Of a DNA stretch of 64,000 nucleotides, positions 37,255 to 45,034 are shown piece by piece (the stretch's first letter is position 1; each line of letters starts with the position of its first letter). Source of the DNA: Edaphobacter aggregans DSM 19364. GTDB taxonomy: Bacteria; Acidobacteriota; Terriglobia; Terriglobales; Acidobacteriaceae. The notes beneath the pieces are model-generated. The model was not told the origin of the DNA. It did not search any database and saw nothing but the letters and a program-made list of their open reading frames with translations. A program made the translations under genes and the position numbers. The stretch covers positions 124,001 through 188,000 of the forward strand of contig NZ_KN050789.1 in the NCBI RefSeq assembly GCF_000745965.1, given 5' to 3'.

Positions 37255-37694
37255 AGAAGCCTCTTGGTGTTGTATTCGTGTTTGTCTGCGAAATGATACT
37301 GAGTCTCGCCACTGGTCTTTTGGGGTTGATGTACATTGTCTACGGCTTCTACGGTCTGCTTCACTACGACTGGTCACGCTGTGTCAGTTCCGTTGGAGTA
37401 GCGTCCGTTCTGTTAATGATCGCCGCCGCGTGCTACTTCACCAGTTCTGCATTTCTGGATGGATTGCGCTGGGCCTGGAAGGCTTCTCTTGGGATTGGAT
37501 TGATGGCTGGGGTATTCGCCATGTATTGCATTTACACCTCTGTTGCTTCTCAGACTGAGGGTATTTTCCGAGAAGGATGGGGCGATGGAATTGGAATTCT
37601 TATCCTTATCCCGGTCTTGTTGGGATGGGCCGTTTTACTGCTTCCATCCACTCGCAGGTTCTTCCAAGGGCGCGATGCGAGCAATGCTAAGTAA
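37251..37694 (+). CDS. Small integral membrane protein of unknown function
   Basis: 147 residues from ATG 37251, sharing ATGA with the rlmN stop. Four hydrophobic segments are visible: about 5-32 (VVFVFVCEMILSLATGLLGL), 45-65, 72-100 (LGIGLMAGVFAMYCIY) and 115-132 (IGILILIPVLLGWAVLLL). A polar C-terminus follows (RRFFQGRDASNAK). No family recognised. The base composition is markedly less GC-rich than rlmN and yvcK on either side, which suggests a different origin. The last 8 bp overlap the end of the convergent acetyltransferase gene. Confidence 0.7.
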   Translation: MKKPLGVVFVFVCEMILSLATGLLGLMYIVYGFYGLLHYDWSRCVSSVGVASVLLMIAAACYFTSSAFLDGLRWAWKASLGIGLMAGVFAMYCIYTSVASQTEGIFREGWGDGIGILILIPVLLGWAVLLLPSTRRFFQGRDASNAK

Positions 37695-38292
37695 TCAATT
37701 GCAGACGCTGTTCTAATTTCACTTTGACCTCAGGCCACTCCTCTCGAGTGATCGAGTACCAGAGGGTGTGGCGGAGTGTGCCGTCGGGCATGACGTAGTG
37801 GTTGCGGAAGGTGCCTTCGTACTGGGCGCCTAGTTTTTTGATGGCGGCCTGCGATTGCAGGTTCTCGTGATGGGTCTTGAAGGCGACGCGGTTGAGGTTG
37901 AGGGTCTCAAAGGCGTAGGCGAGTTGGAGGAGCTTGGCCTCCGGGTTGACTCCCGCTGCGTGGAGCGTGGGTGTGAGCCATGTGTGGCCGATCTCGACGG
38001 TGCGGTGGTGGAGGTCGAGGTCGAGGAAGCGCGTTGAGCCGACGACGCGTGCTTCTTCCGAGCCGTTCTGCGCCTTCAGAATCGTGACCCAGGGCAGGTG
38101 GCCGTTGCTGCGCGCGGCGAGGGCGGCTTCGACCCATGCTTCAAGTTCTTCGCGGTTGGTGACGCGCGTGAGCATGTAGCGCCAGATGCGCGTGTCGTAG
38201 GCGACCTCTTCGAGCGCGGGCAGGTGAGCGCGGGACAGGGGCTCAAGGCGGACGCGTGGGCCTTCGAGAACAGGGGTCTCGGGGAGTGTCAT
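37687..38292 (-). CDS. GNAT-family acetyltransferase (RimJ/RimL type)
   Basis: 201 residues. GNAT fold features of the Acetyltransf_3 group: RVRLEPLSRAHLPALEEVAY at the start, VVGSTRFLDLDLHHRTVEIG with the central strand, HTWLTPTLHAAGVNPEAKLL in place of the strict acetyl-CoA loop, and NRVAFKTHHENLQSQAAIKK with the terminal helix. The C-terminus MPDGTLRHTLWYSIT is typical of RimL-like enzymes. Substrate may be an amino group on a protein or small molecule. Its ATG overlaps the yvcK stop (38289-38292), so it is translated with that gene. Confidence 0.9.
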   Translation of the reverse strand: MTLPETPVLEGPRVRLEPLSRAHLPALEEVAYDTRIWRYMLTRVTNREELEAWVEAALAARSNGHLPWVTILKAQNGSEEARVVGSTRFLDLDLHHRTVEIGHTWLTPTLHAAGVNPEAKLLQLAYAFETLNLNRVAFKTHHENLQSQAAIKKLGAQYEGTFRNHYVMPDGTLRHTLWYSITREEWPEVKVKLEQRLQLIT

Positions 38293-39434
38293 GCGTCTTT
38301 TGGAGACTGTCGGCCAAAGCAGAGTTGGAGCAAGGCATCGGCGACGCGGTCGTGGTCGTGGCGAAGGACCTCACCCTCGTGGAGAAAGTTGCCGGTGATG
38401 GGCTCGACGCCGAGTGCGCGGATGCAGTCGAGGTCGTTGATGATGGGTTCCTGACCTTCGCGCGCGTACTGGGCGAGCGTCGCGGGCCGGATGGGCTGGG
38501 TGTTGATGAGCGCGTAGTCGAAGAGCTTATGACCGCGCGAATGGCAGAGGATCTTTTCGAGGTGCTGCGAGGCGGTGAGTCCGATGGACTCATTGGCCTG
38601 GGTCATCAGATTGCAGATGAAGACGCGGCAGGCGCGCGAAGCGGCGATGGCCTCGGGGATTCCGCGGACGAGCAGGTTGGTGATGAGCGAGGTGTAGAGC
38701 GAGCCGGGGCCGAGGGTGATGAGGTCGGCGTGGGCGATGGCCTCGAGGGTCTCGGGAAGGGGATCGACCTCGGCGGGGTCGAGCTTCAGCTCGATGATGG
38801 TCTTCTTGCTGCGGGTGATGCTGGTCTCGCCAAGGACGGTCGAGCCGTCGTCCATCTGTGCGACGAGCGTGACGTTCGCTGTCGTGGCGGGAAAGATGCG
38901 TCCGCGTGCGGCGAGGATCTGCGACGAGGTCTGGACGGCCTGGGCGAAGTCGCCGGTGACGTGCGAGAGGGCGGCGAGGAAGAGATTGCCGAAGCTGTGG
39001 CCCTGGAGCTCGCCCTGGTCGAAGCGGTACTTGAAGAGCCTGGCGAGAAGGTGCTCGTCCTCCGACAGCGCGACCATGCAGTTGCGGATGTCGCCGGGAG
39101 GGAGGATGTTGAGGTCGTCGCGCAGGCGTCCGGAGGAGCCGCCGTCGTCGGTGACCGTGACCACCGCAGCGAGCTCGCCGATGGGATGCTGGGGCGACGG
39201 AGCGGCATCGGCAGGAGTGCGCGCGCCCCGGCGGCGGTCCTGCACGGGGACGTACTGCTTCAGGCCGCGCAGCAGCGTCGAGAGGCCGGTGCCTCCGCCG
39301 ATGGCGACGACCCGGAGGGGGCGTTCCGTCGATCCCTTGGCTTCAGGTGAGGGCGAAACCGGCTCTTCCACGGGCAACTCGTTTGAGTTCAACAGCAACA
39401 CGCATACCTCTTCAATCTGGACGCTCTTATCCAT
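38289..39434 (-). CDS. YvcK/CofD-like gluconeogenesis and morphology factor
   Basis: 381 residues. Core motif VVAIGGGTGLSTLLRGLKQY (about 42-61), then TVTDDGGSSGRLRDD, LPPGDIRNCMVALSE and ANVTLVAQMDDGSTVLGETS, all family marks; YvcK binds UDP-sugars and links carbon metabolism to cell-wall growth in Bacillus. Two differences from short family members: a roughly 40-residue N-terminal extension and an insertion of about 20 residues (RRRGARTPADAAPSPQHP) between the first Gly loop and the DDGGSSG motif. Located with the RimJ-like gene in one operon. No rapZ/yvcL neighbours. Confidence 0.9.
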   Translation of the reverse strand: MDKSVQIEEVCVLLLNSNELPVEEPVSPSPEAKGSTERPLRVVAIGGGTGLSTLLRGLKQYVPVQDRRRGARTPADAAPSPQHPIGELAAVVTVTDDGGSSGRLRDDLNILPPGDIRNCMVALSEDEHLLARLFKYRFDQGELQGHSFGNLFLAALSHVTGDFAQAVQTSSQILAARGRIFPATTANVTLVAQMDDGSTVLGETSITRSKKTIIELKLDPAEVDPLPETLEAIAHADLITLGPGSLYTSLITNLLVRGIPEAIAASRACRVFICNLMTQANESIGLTASQHLEKILCHSRGHKLFDYALINTQPIRPATLAQYAREGQEPIINDLDCIRALGVEPITGNFLHEGEVLRHDHDRVADALLQLCFGRQSPKDA

Positions 39435-39519
39435 GGTACTTGGATGCAGGAGCGGGCAGAGAACGGAGGTGTTGGCGGATGAGAGTTGGCGCTAAACCTC
39501 GGGCGCGAAAGCTCGGGGC

Positions 39520-40080
39520 CTAGACCTCCGGATAGAGCAGCTCGGTAAAGCGCGGATCGTCGGCCATGTCCTGGAAGTCGGAGTCCGAGCGCGCCTGGAT
39601 GCGGTTGCGCGGATTGCGACGGATGGCCTCAGTGAGGTGCTCGAGGCAGGTGTGCGAGTCGCCGGTCATCGACGCCAGCACGGCGAGGCCGTAGAAGGCG
39701 TAGTCGGCGTTCTCGTTCTGCTTGAGGATGAGCTGGAACTGCTCGCGCGCGTCCTCGTAGTGGCCGTCGTTCAGCAGAGAGACGGCGTAGTCGTAGTGCT
39801 CCTCGTGGTTCGAGAAGGTGGCCTTGGCGCGCGAGAGCTGCGCGGTGCAAGCGTTGATGTACATGCGAATGCGGTCGGCGAGATCGCCGGCTCCGGAGGC
39901 GAGCAGCTTCTCGAAGGCCGCGCGGGCCTTGTCGAATTTGCCCTCCTGCATCAGCCGTATGGCGGCTTCGTAGCTTGCGAGAACCTGGGCGCGGGCCGGA
40001 TCGTCTGCTGGGGAGACCGCACCGGCAAGGGTGCGGGGGGGACGCTTGGAAGCAGTTGCGGTCTTTGCTGTCTGTGCCAT
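39520..40080 (-). CDS. TPR-containing protein
   Basis: 186 residues, cytoplasmic (no signal peptide). A low-complexity basic N-terminus (AKTATASKRPPRTLAGAV) is followed by TPR-like helix pairs: ASYEAAIRLMQEGKFDKARA, DYAVSLLNDGHYEDAREQFQ and NADYAFYGLAVLASMTGDSH. The C-terminus has LTEAIRRNPRNRIQARSDSD. Likely a protein-protein adaptor; partner unknown. It is an isolated leftward gene, about 85 bp upstream of the yvcK start. I know no named function for it. Confidence 0.78.
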   Translation of the reverse strand: MAQTAKTATASKRPPRTLAGAVSPADDPARAQVLASYEAAIRLMQEGKFDKARAAFEKLLASGAGDLADRIRMYINACTAQLSRAKATFSNHEEHYDYAVSLLNDGHYEDAREQFQLILKQNENADYAFYGLAVLASMTGDSHTCLEHLTEAIRRNPRNRIQARSDSDFQDMADDPRFTELLYPEV

Positions 40081-40270
40081 GGTCTTAATCGTCTCGCCCC
40101 GTGGGGCGCACTCCTGAGTCTGCCATAGTTGTGGCCGACCGATTTTCTGATTTGCTCCAGTTTCGGATTTATACGCAGCCGCGAGCGTAAGGTCAACTCA
40201 CGTCCGTGTTACGTGTGCCTGTGTGGTATCCCTCGCTCGGTGAAGGCTACAACTGTCGTTCCTTCATAGC

Positions 40271-40870
40271 TTACGATTTGCGGTTATACACAGCCGGATT
40301 CAGCTCCGGATCGTTGTACATCTTCATCTGTCTGTAAAGCTTGAAGCGGCGCCTTCCGGCGGCGATGTCGGAGAAGAGTGCATCCAGGGCGAGCGCGAGA
40401 TCGGTGCGCTGTTCTTCGAGCAGCGCAAGCCGGTCGCGGTTGCGCTGGCGGTGCTCTTCGGAGGCGCTGGTGCGCTGCGCCTCCTCGCGGGTGTGGAAGA
40501 TCTTGAGCGCGAGGATGGACAGCCGGTCGATCATCAGGCCCGGCGTCTCGGAGTGCAGGGGGGCGTCTGGGTGCGCGTCGAGATTGGACTGGAGCTCTGC
40601 GAGCAGGCGAGTGTCTACCTGCTCGACCAGGTCGTTGCGCTGCTGGTTGAGCCGGTCGATGGCGCGCTTGACCTGGGCGATCTCGCGATCGGTTGCGGCG
40701 GGGTCGCGGGCCTTGTCCTCCTCGTGCCAGAGGTCGAAGTTGGCGCGGTGCTGCGCACGGATCAGCGCGGCCAGATCGGAGGGATCGGGGTCAGGCTCGG
40801 CGGCGGAGGGGAGATGCCAGGCGTCGGTGGTGTCGTCGTGCAGGCGTGTGATCGTTGGGGCGTCGAGCAT
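40271..40870 (-). CDS. DUF4254 protein
   Basis: 199 residues from ATG 40870 (a longer frame to 41056 runs into the divergent glycosyltransferase and is not supported). Mainly helical: ALIRAQHRANFDLWHEEDKA, VKRAIDRLNQQRNDLVEQVD and ETPGLMIDRLSILALKIFHT, which match the DUF4254 family; the C-terminus is LYRQMKMYNDPELNPAVYN. The family has no assigned function but usually sits beside LPS/heptose glycosyltransferase genes. Here it is divergent from GT9-hldE-hldD across about 95 bp, supporting a role in LPS core assembly (inference). Confidence 0.82.
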   Translation of the reverse strand: MLDAPTITRLHDDTTDAWHLPSAAEPDPDPSDLAALIRAQHRANFDLWHEEDKARDPAATDREIAQVKRAIDRLNQQRNDLVEQVDTRLLAELQSNLDAHPDAPLHSETPGLMIDRLSILALKIFHTREEAQRTSASEEHRQRNRDRLALLEEQRTDLALALDALFSDIAAGRRRFKLYRQMKMYNDPELNPAVYNRKS

Positions 40871-40965
40871 GCAGGCTTTGAATGGAGCTCCACGGAAGAC
40901 TTTACCAGTTTGACGCGGGTTGGTTGCCGGATCAGCAGCGAGCAAGCAGACTAGAGACTGGGCCA

Positions 40966-42048
40966 ATGACGACCACCTCGACGAAGGAAATGACTGCAGA
41001 CGCGCGGCGCGTGCTGATCTACCGTCTGGGCAGCCTGGGCGACACGCTGATAGCACTGCCTGCGCTGCATGTGGTGGCGCGGGCGTTTCCGCGGGCCGAG
41101 CGCCGCATGCTTACCAACGTTCCAGTGAACGTGAAGGCTCCTCCGGCGGCGGCGATCCTCGAGAGCACGGGGCTGGTCGATGGCTACTTCCGCTACGCCG
41201 TGGGAACCCGAAGTCTCGACGAACTGGCGCGGCTGTGGTGGACGCTGCGGCGCTGGAGTCCCGATGTGCTGGTGTACCTGGGGTCGGCCCGCGGGGTGGA
41301 GTCGGCACAACGCGATGAGAGATTCTTCCGCCTCTGCGGGATTCGCCGGATCGTCGGGGTGCCGGTGACCGGCGAGATGCAGCAGAACGGCTGGGACGAG
41401 GCCGAGCAGGCACTGGAGCCTGAGGCGGCGCGGCTGGCGCGCAACATCGCGACGCTTGGCGATGCGCGGCTCGAAGATGCACAGAGCTGGGACCTGCACC
41501 TGACCGATGGCGAGAAGGCGCGCGCCGATGCTGCTCTTGGGCCGCTGGCAGGCATGCCCATGATCGCGGTCAGCGTGGGGACGAAGGTGCAGTCCAAGGA
41601 CTGGGGCCGCAACAACTGGCGCGCGCTGCTGGGGCGGGTGGCCGAGCTTTACCCCGGCTATGGGCTTGCGCTGAGCGGAGCCCCAGAGGAGAGCGAAGCC
41701 AGTGAGTTTGCCTCCCAGCTGTGGAACGCGGGGCCCGTGGTGAACCTCTGCGGCAAGCTGACGCCACGCGAGAGCGCGGCGGCCTTTCGGCGGGCGCGGC
41801 TCTTCGTCGGACACGACAGCGGCCCGATGCATCTGGCCGCGGCGGTGCAGACTCCGTGCGTGGCGATCTTTGCGGCGCGCAACAAGCCGCGGGTCTGGTT
41901 CCCGTACGGAAAGCAGCACCGTGTCGTGTATCACCAGACCGAGTGCTGGGGCTGCGGGCTTGAGACCTGCACGGTCGAACGGAAGCGATGCCTCACGTCG
42001 ATCACGGTCGATGAAGTCGTCGCCGAGATTCGCGCCGTGCTGAGCTGA
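40966..42048 (+). CDS. Glycosyltransferase family 9 (heptosyltransferase-like)
   Basis: 360 residues from ATG 40966; an internal ATG at codon 9 (MTADARRV) is possible. GT9 features: RVLIYRLGSLGDTLIALPAL (N-terminal, acceptor side), SVGTKVQSKDWGRNNWRALL and LFVGHDSGPMHLAAAVQTPC (about 285-304), the nucleotide-sugar site with the conserved Asp. The C-terminus has four cysteines (ECWGCGLETC and KRC) typical of some GT9 members. Family members add ADP-heptose to the lipid A-Kdo core. The HldE and HldD genes that make the donor follow directly. Confidence 0.9.
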   Translation: MTTTSTKEMTADARRVLIYRLGSLGDTLIALPALHVVARAFPRAERRMLTNVPVNVKAPPAAAILESTGLVDGYFRYAVGTRSLDELARLWWTLRRWSPDVLVYLGSARGVESAQRDERFFRLCGIRRIVGVPVTGEMQQNGWDEAEQALEPEAARLARNIATLGDARLEDAQSWDLHLTDGEKARADAALGPLAGMPMIAVSVGTKVQSKDWGRNNWRALLGRVAELYPGYGLALSGAPEESEASEFASQLWNAGPVVNLCGKLTPRESAAAFRRARLFVGHDSGPMHLAAAVQTPCVAIFAARNKPRVWFPYGKQHRVVYHQTECWGCGLETCTVERKRCLTSITVDEVVAEIRAVLS

Positions 42049-42143
42049 CTTCGGTGTGGACGATCCGGGGGGCCGGCGGTTGTATTCACAGCCTCGAACG
42101 GTCGGGATGCGATGATTGGAGAGAAGGAGTCTTTGCCCGCTCG

Positions 42144-43625
42144 ATGCTACCGGAACTTCATTCCATCCTGAACCTCCTCGAAGGCGGTTTTTCCAGGCTT
42201 AAGATTCTCGTGGTCGGCGACATCATGCTGGATCGCTACATTCACGGCGAGGTGGAGAGGATCTCGCCGGAGGCTCCTGTGCCGGTGATCCGGCATGCGC
42301 AGCGTTACGAGCGCGCGGGCGGCGCCGCAAACGCGGCGATGAACCTCGCCGGCCTCGGCTGCCAGAGCGTGCTTGCAGGTTTTTGGGGGGACGACACCGA
42401 GAAGGCCGAACTGCACGCGCTGCTCGATCGCGCGGGAGTCGATACGGTCGGGGTCGTGACCAGTTCTCTGCCGACGATCTCGAAGACGCGCATCGTTGGC
42501 AGGATGCAGCAGCTTCTGCGGCTGGACATCGAGAGCCGCGAGACTCCGCCAGAGCTCGATATGGAGCGGCTGATTGCACGTTCGACCGAGCTTGTGGGCA
42601 AGGTGCACGCCGTGGTGCTCTCCGACTACGCCAAAGGCGCGCTCTCGCGCAGGCTCTGCGAGGCGGTGATTCGCGCGGCGCGAGCGAAGGGCATTCCTGT
42701 GCTCGCCGACCCCAAGACGCCTGATCTGAGCAAGTACACGGGCGCGACGACGGTGTGTCCGAACCTGGGCGAGTTGGCCATGTCGACCGGCATTTCGTCG
42801 CATCAGACCGAGGCTTTGCTCGATGCCGGTCAGCGGCAGGTCGCCGAGCATGGCTTTGAGTTTCTGACCGTGACGATGAGCGAGAAAGGAATCAGCGTCA
42901 TGTGGCCGGAGCGCAGGTATCACTCGCCGGCGCGGGCGCGCGAGGTCTTCGACGTCTCGGGCGCGGGCGACACCGTGATTGCAACACTCGCGGCGGCGCT
43001 TGCCGGGGGCCTCAAGGTGGAGACGGCAGTCGATCTCGCGAACCTCGCGGCGGGCATCGTCGTCGGCAAGATGGGAACGGTTCCGATCGCGCAGCATGAA
43101 CTGATCGCCGCGCTGACGCCGAGCACGGGGGTCACCGCGGGAGAGAAGATACTCGACCGCGAGCGCATCGCCCGGCGTGTCGCCGAGTGGAGGGCCTCGG
43201 GCGAGACCATCGTCTTCACCAACGGCTGCTTCGACCTGCTGCACGTCGGCCACATCACGCTGCTCGAAGACTGCCGCAGGTTCGGCACCAAGCTGGTGCT
43301 GGGGCTGAATGCAGACGCCTCGGTCTGCCGGCTGAAGGGCCCGACGCGGCCGATCGTCGGCGAGCGCGAGCGGGCGCGCGTGATGGCTGCGCTGGCTGCC
43401 GTCGATGCGGTGGTGCTGTTTGAAGAGGACACGCCGCTCGAGTTGATACGCGCGCTCAGGCCCGACGTGCTGGTGAAGGGCGGCGACTACACGATCGAGA
43501 CCGTGGTGGGCCACGAGGACGTCATCGCCTTCGGCGGGCGCGTTGAGATCGTGCCCACCGTAGAAGGATTTTCAACGACCAACATCGTCAAGAAGCTGAC
43601 GGCAGCGCAGGAGGGCGGCAAGTGA
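42144..43625 (+). CDS. hldE: Bifunctional heptose-7-phosphate kinase / heptose-1-phosphate adenylyltransferase
   Basis: 493 residues from ATG 42144 (E. coli HldE 477). The ribokinase-type N-terminal domain starts LKILVVGDIMLDRYIHGEVE and contains ERAGGAANAAMNLAGLGC and the catalytic VSGAGDTVIATLAAALAGG (about 280-298). The C-terminal nucleotidyltransferase has FTNGCFDLLHVGHITLLEDC with the HxGH motif (about 363-382) and VKGGDYTIETVVGHEDV. It makes ADP-D-glycero-heptose. The best ribosome site (AGGAG) is 14 bases before the ATG; no in-frame start matches it better. The stop overlaps the GTG start of hldD as GTGA. Confidence 0.94.
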   Translation: MLPELHSILNLLEGGFSRLKILVVGDIMLDRYIHGEVERISPEAPVPVIRHAQRYERAGGAANAAMNLAGLGCQSVLAGFWGDDTEKAELHALLDRAGVDTVGVVTSSLPTISKTRIVGRMQQLLRLDIESRETPPELDMERLIARSTELVGKVHAVVLSDYAKGALSRRLCEAVIRAARAKGIPVLADPKTPDLSKYTGATTVCPNLGELAMSTGISSHQTEALLDAGQRQVAEHGFEFLTVTMSEKGISVMWPERRYHSPARAREVFDVSGAGDTVIATLAAALAGGLKVETAVDLANLAAGIVVGKMGTVPIAQHELIAALTPSTGVTAGEKILDRERIARRVAEWRASGETIVFTNGCFDLLHVGHITLLEDCRRFGTKLVLGLNADASVCRLKGPTRPIVGERERARVMAALAAVDAVVLFEEDTPLELIRALRPDVLVKGGDYTIETVVGHEDVIAFGGRVEIVPTVEGFSTTNIVKKLTAAQEGGK

Positions 43626-44593
43626 TCATCGTTACGGGAGGCGCAGGATTCATCGGCAGCAACCTGGTGCATGAGCTGAACCACGCCGGCGAGAAGGACA
43701 TTCTGGTGGTCGATAACCTCGCCCCGGCTCCAAACCTCAGCGGGCCGAAGTTTCTCAATCTCGCCGGTGCCGAGTACTCCGACTACATGGACAAGCGTGA
43801 GTTCCGCGCGGCGCTGAAGAGCGGGGACTTTGAAGGGGCGAAGGTCCGCGCGATCCTGCATCAGGGCGCCTGCTCGAACACGCTCGAAGACGACGGCCGC
43901 TACATGATGGACAACAACTTCAGCTACTCGAAGGAGCTGTTGCACTTTGCGCTCGAGCATAAGATTCCGCTTGTCTATGCCTCGACGGCCGCGGTCTACG
44001 GAGCCAGTTCGAGCTTCGTCGAGACGCCGGCGAACGAGCGGCCGCTGAACGTCTACGGCTACTCGAAGCTCGTCTTTGACAACTACGTGCGCCGCCTGAT
44101 GCCGGAGATGAAGAGCACCGTGGTGGGGCTGCGCTACTTCAACGTCTACGGCCCGCGCGAGCAGCACAAGGGACGCATGGCGAGCGTGCTGCATCACTTC
44201 ACGAAGCAGTTGAAGGAGACTGGGACGATCCGCATGTTCGAGGGATCGGGCGGCTACGCCGACGGCGAACAGCGTCGTGACTTCGTCTTCGTTCGGGATC
44301 TCGCGCGGATCAACATGTTCTTCGCCGGGTTGCTGCCGGGCGAGCATTCCCCGAAGCATGTTCACGCCGTGGTGAACGCGGGCACCGGAGAGGCGCGCAC
44401 CTTCAAGGCAGTGGCCGAGGCGCTGATGCAGGTGCACGGCCCCGGCAGGATTGAGTTCATGCCGTTTCCCGGCGATCTGAAGGACCGCTACCAGCACTAC
44501 ACGCAGGCCGACATCACCGGGCTGCGGGCCGCAGGTTACACGGCTCCGTTCACTCCGCTCGAGCAGGGTGTCGCGGAGACGTTCGCCCGATAG
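43622..44593 (+). CDS. hldD: ADP-glyceromanno-heptose 6-epimerase
   Basis: 323 residues from a GTG start at 43622 that overlaps the hldE stop. It converts ADP-D-glycero- to ADP-L-glycero-D-manno-heptose with bound NADP+. Seen: IIVTGGAGFIGSNLVHELNH at the N-terminus, LHQGACSNTLEDDGRYMMDN (the specific HQGA-x-S motif of the family), the catalytic Tyr-x3-Lys in VYGYSKLVFDNYVR, and RYFNVYGPREQHKGRMASV. The order GT9-hldE-hldD is a compact LPS inner-core module; gmhA and gmhB are not in the window. Confidence 0.95.
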   Translation: MIIVTGGAGFIGSNLVHELNHAGEKDILVVDNLAPAPNLSGPKFLNLAGAEYSDYMDKREFRAALKSGDFEGAKVRAILHQGACSNTLEDDGRYMMDNNFSYSKELLHFALEHKIPLVYASTAAVYGASSSFVETPANERPLNVYGYSKLVFDNYVRRLMPEMKSTVVGLRYFNVYGPREQHKGRMASVLHHFTKQLKETGTIRMFEGSGGYADGEQRRDFVFVRDLARINMFFAGLLPGEHSPKHVHAVVNAGTGEARTFKAVAEALMQVHGPGRIEFMPFPGDLKDRYQHYTQADITGLRAAGYTAPFTPLEQGVAETFAR

Positions 44594-44672
44594 CCCTGAC
44601 CGGCATCGTTGCGAAAACGCCTTTATCGACAGGGATTCTGGAGCAGAGAACAGAGCAAGCCGCTGAGGGAGA

Positions 44673-44748
44673 TGGTGAGAGCGCTGGGGCTCGAACCCAG
44701 GACCAACGCCTTAAAAGGGCGATGCTCTACCAACTGAGCTACGCTCTC
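44673..44748 (-). tRNA. tRNA-Lys (anticodon TTT)
   Basis: The minus strand folds as a full cloverleaf: acceptor GAGAGCG (from 44748) pairs with CGCTCTC; D-arm GCTC..GAGC with AGTTGGTAGA loop; anticodon stem around loop CTTTTAA with anticodon TTT; T-arm loop TTCGAGC. Discriminator A at 44676 is followed by an encoded CCA (44675-44673). It lies between hldD and the cellulose operon. Confidence 0.97.
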
Positions 44749-44906
44749 AAACCACACATCCAAGTTAGCACATCAGGGGTGTTGTTTTCCGCTTGCGGGA
44801 GTACTGCGCGCGATCGTTCGAAGCAGGGAAGAGTGCTGCTCGTGACCTTTCCCCAGGCGGGAATCAAGCGACGAAGGGCTGACACAAAAGTGCCACCTCT
44901 GTTGCA

Positions 44907-44935
44907 TTGACTTGCGATAGGGGTGCCGTTAGCCT
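44907..44935 (+). promoter_or_regulatory. Candidate promoter of the cellulose operon
   Basis: TTGACT (44907-44912) and TAGCCT (44930-44935) are 17 bp apart, about 100 bp before the bcsQ start. The -35 is near consensus; the -10 is weak. No other good candidate was seen in the 286-bp gap after the tRNA. Confidence 0.35.
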
Positions 44936-45034
44936 CGTGCTATTGCATAACAACAGGTGCAACGTCTCTGCTGTGGCCCCTGCGTTGGTGCAGCCGAGGG
45001 TGAGGCCCGGAACGCCGGGACAGGACGAGTGACG

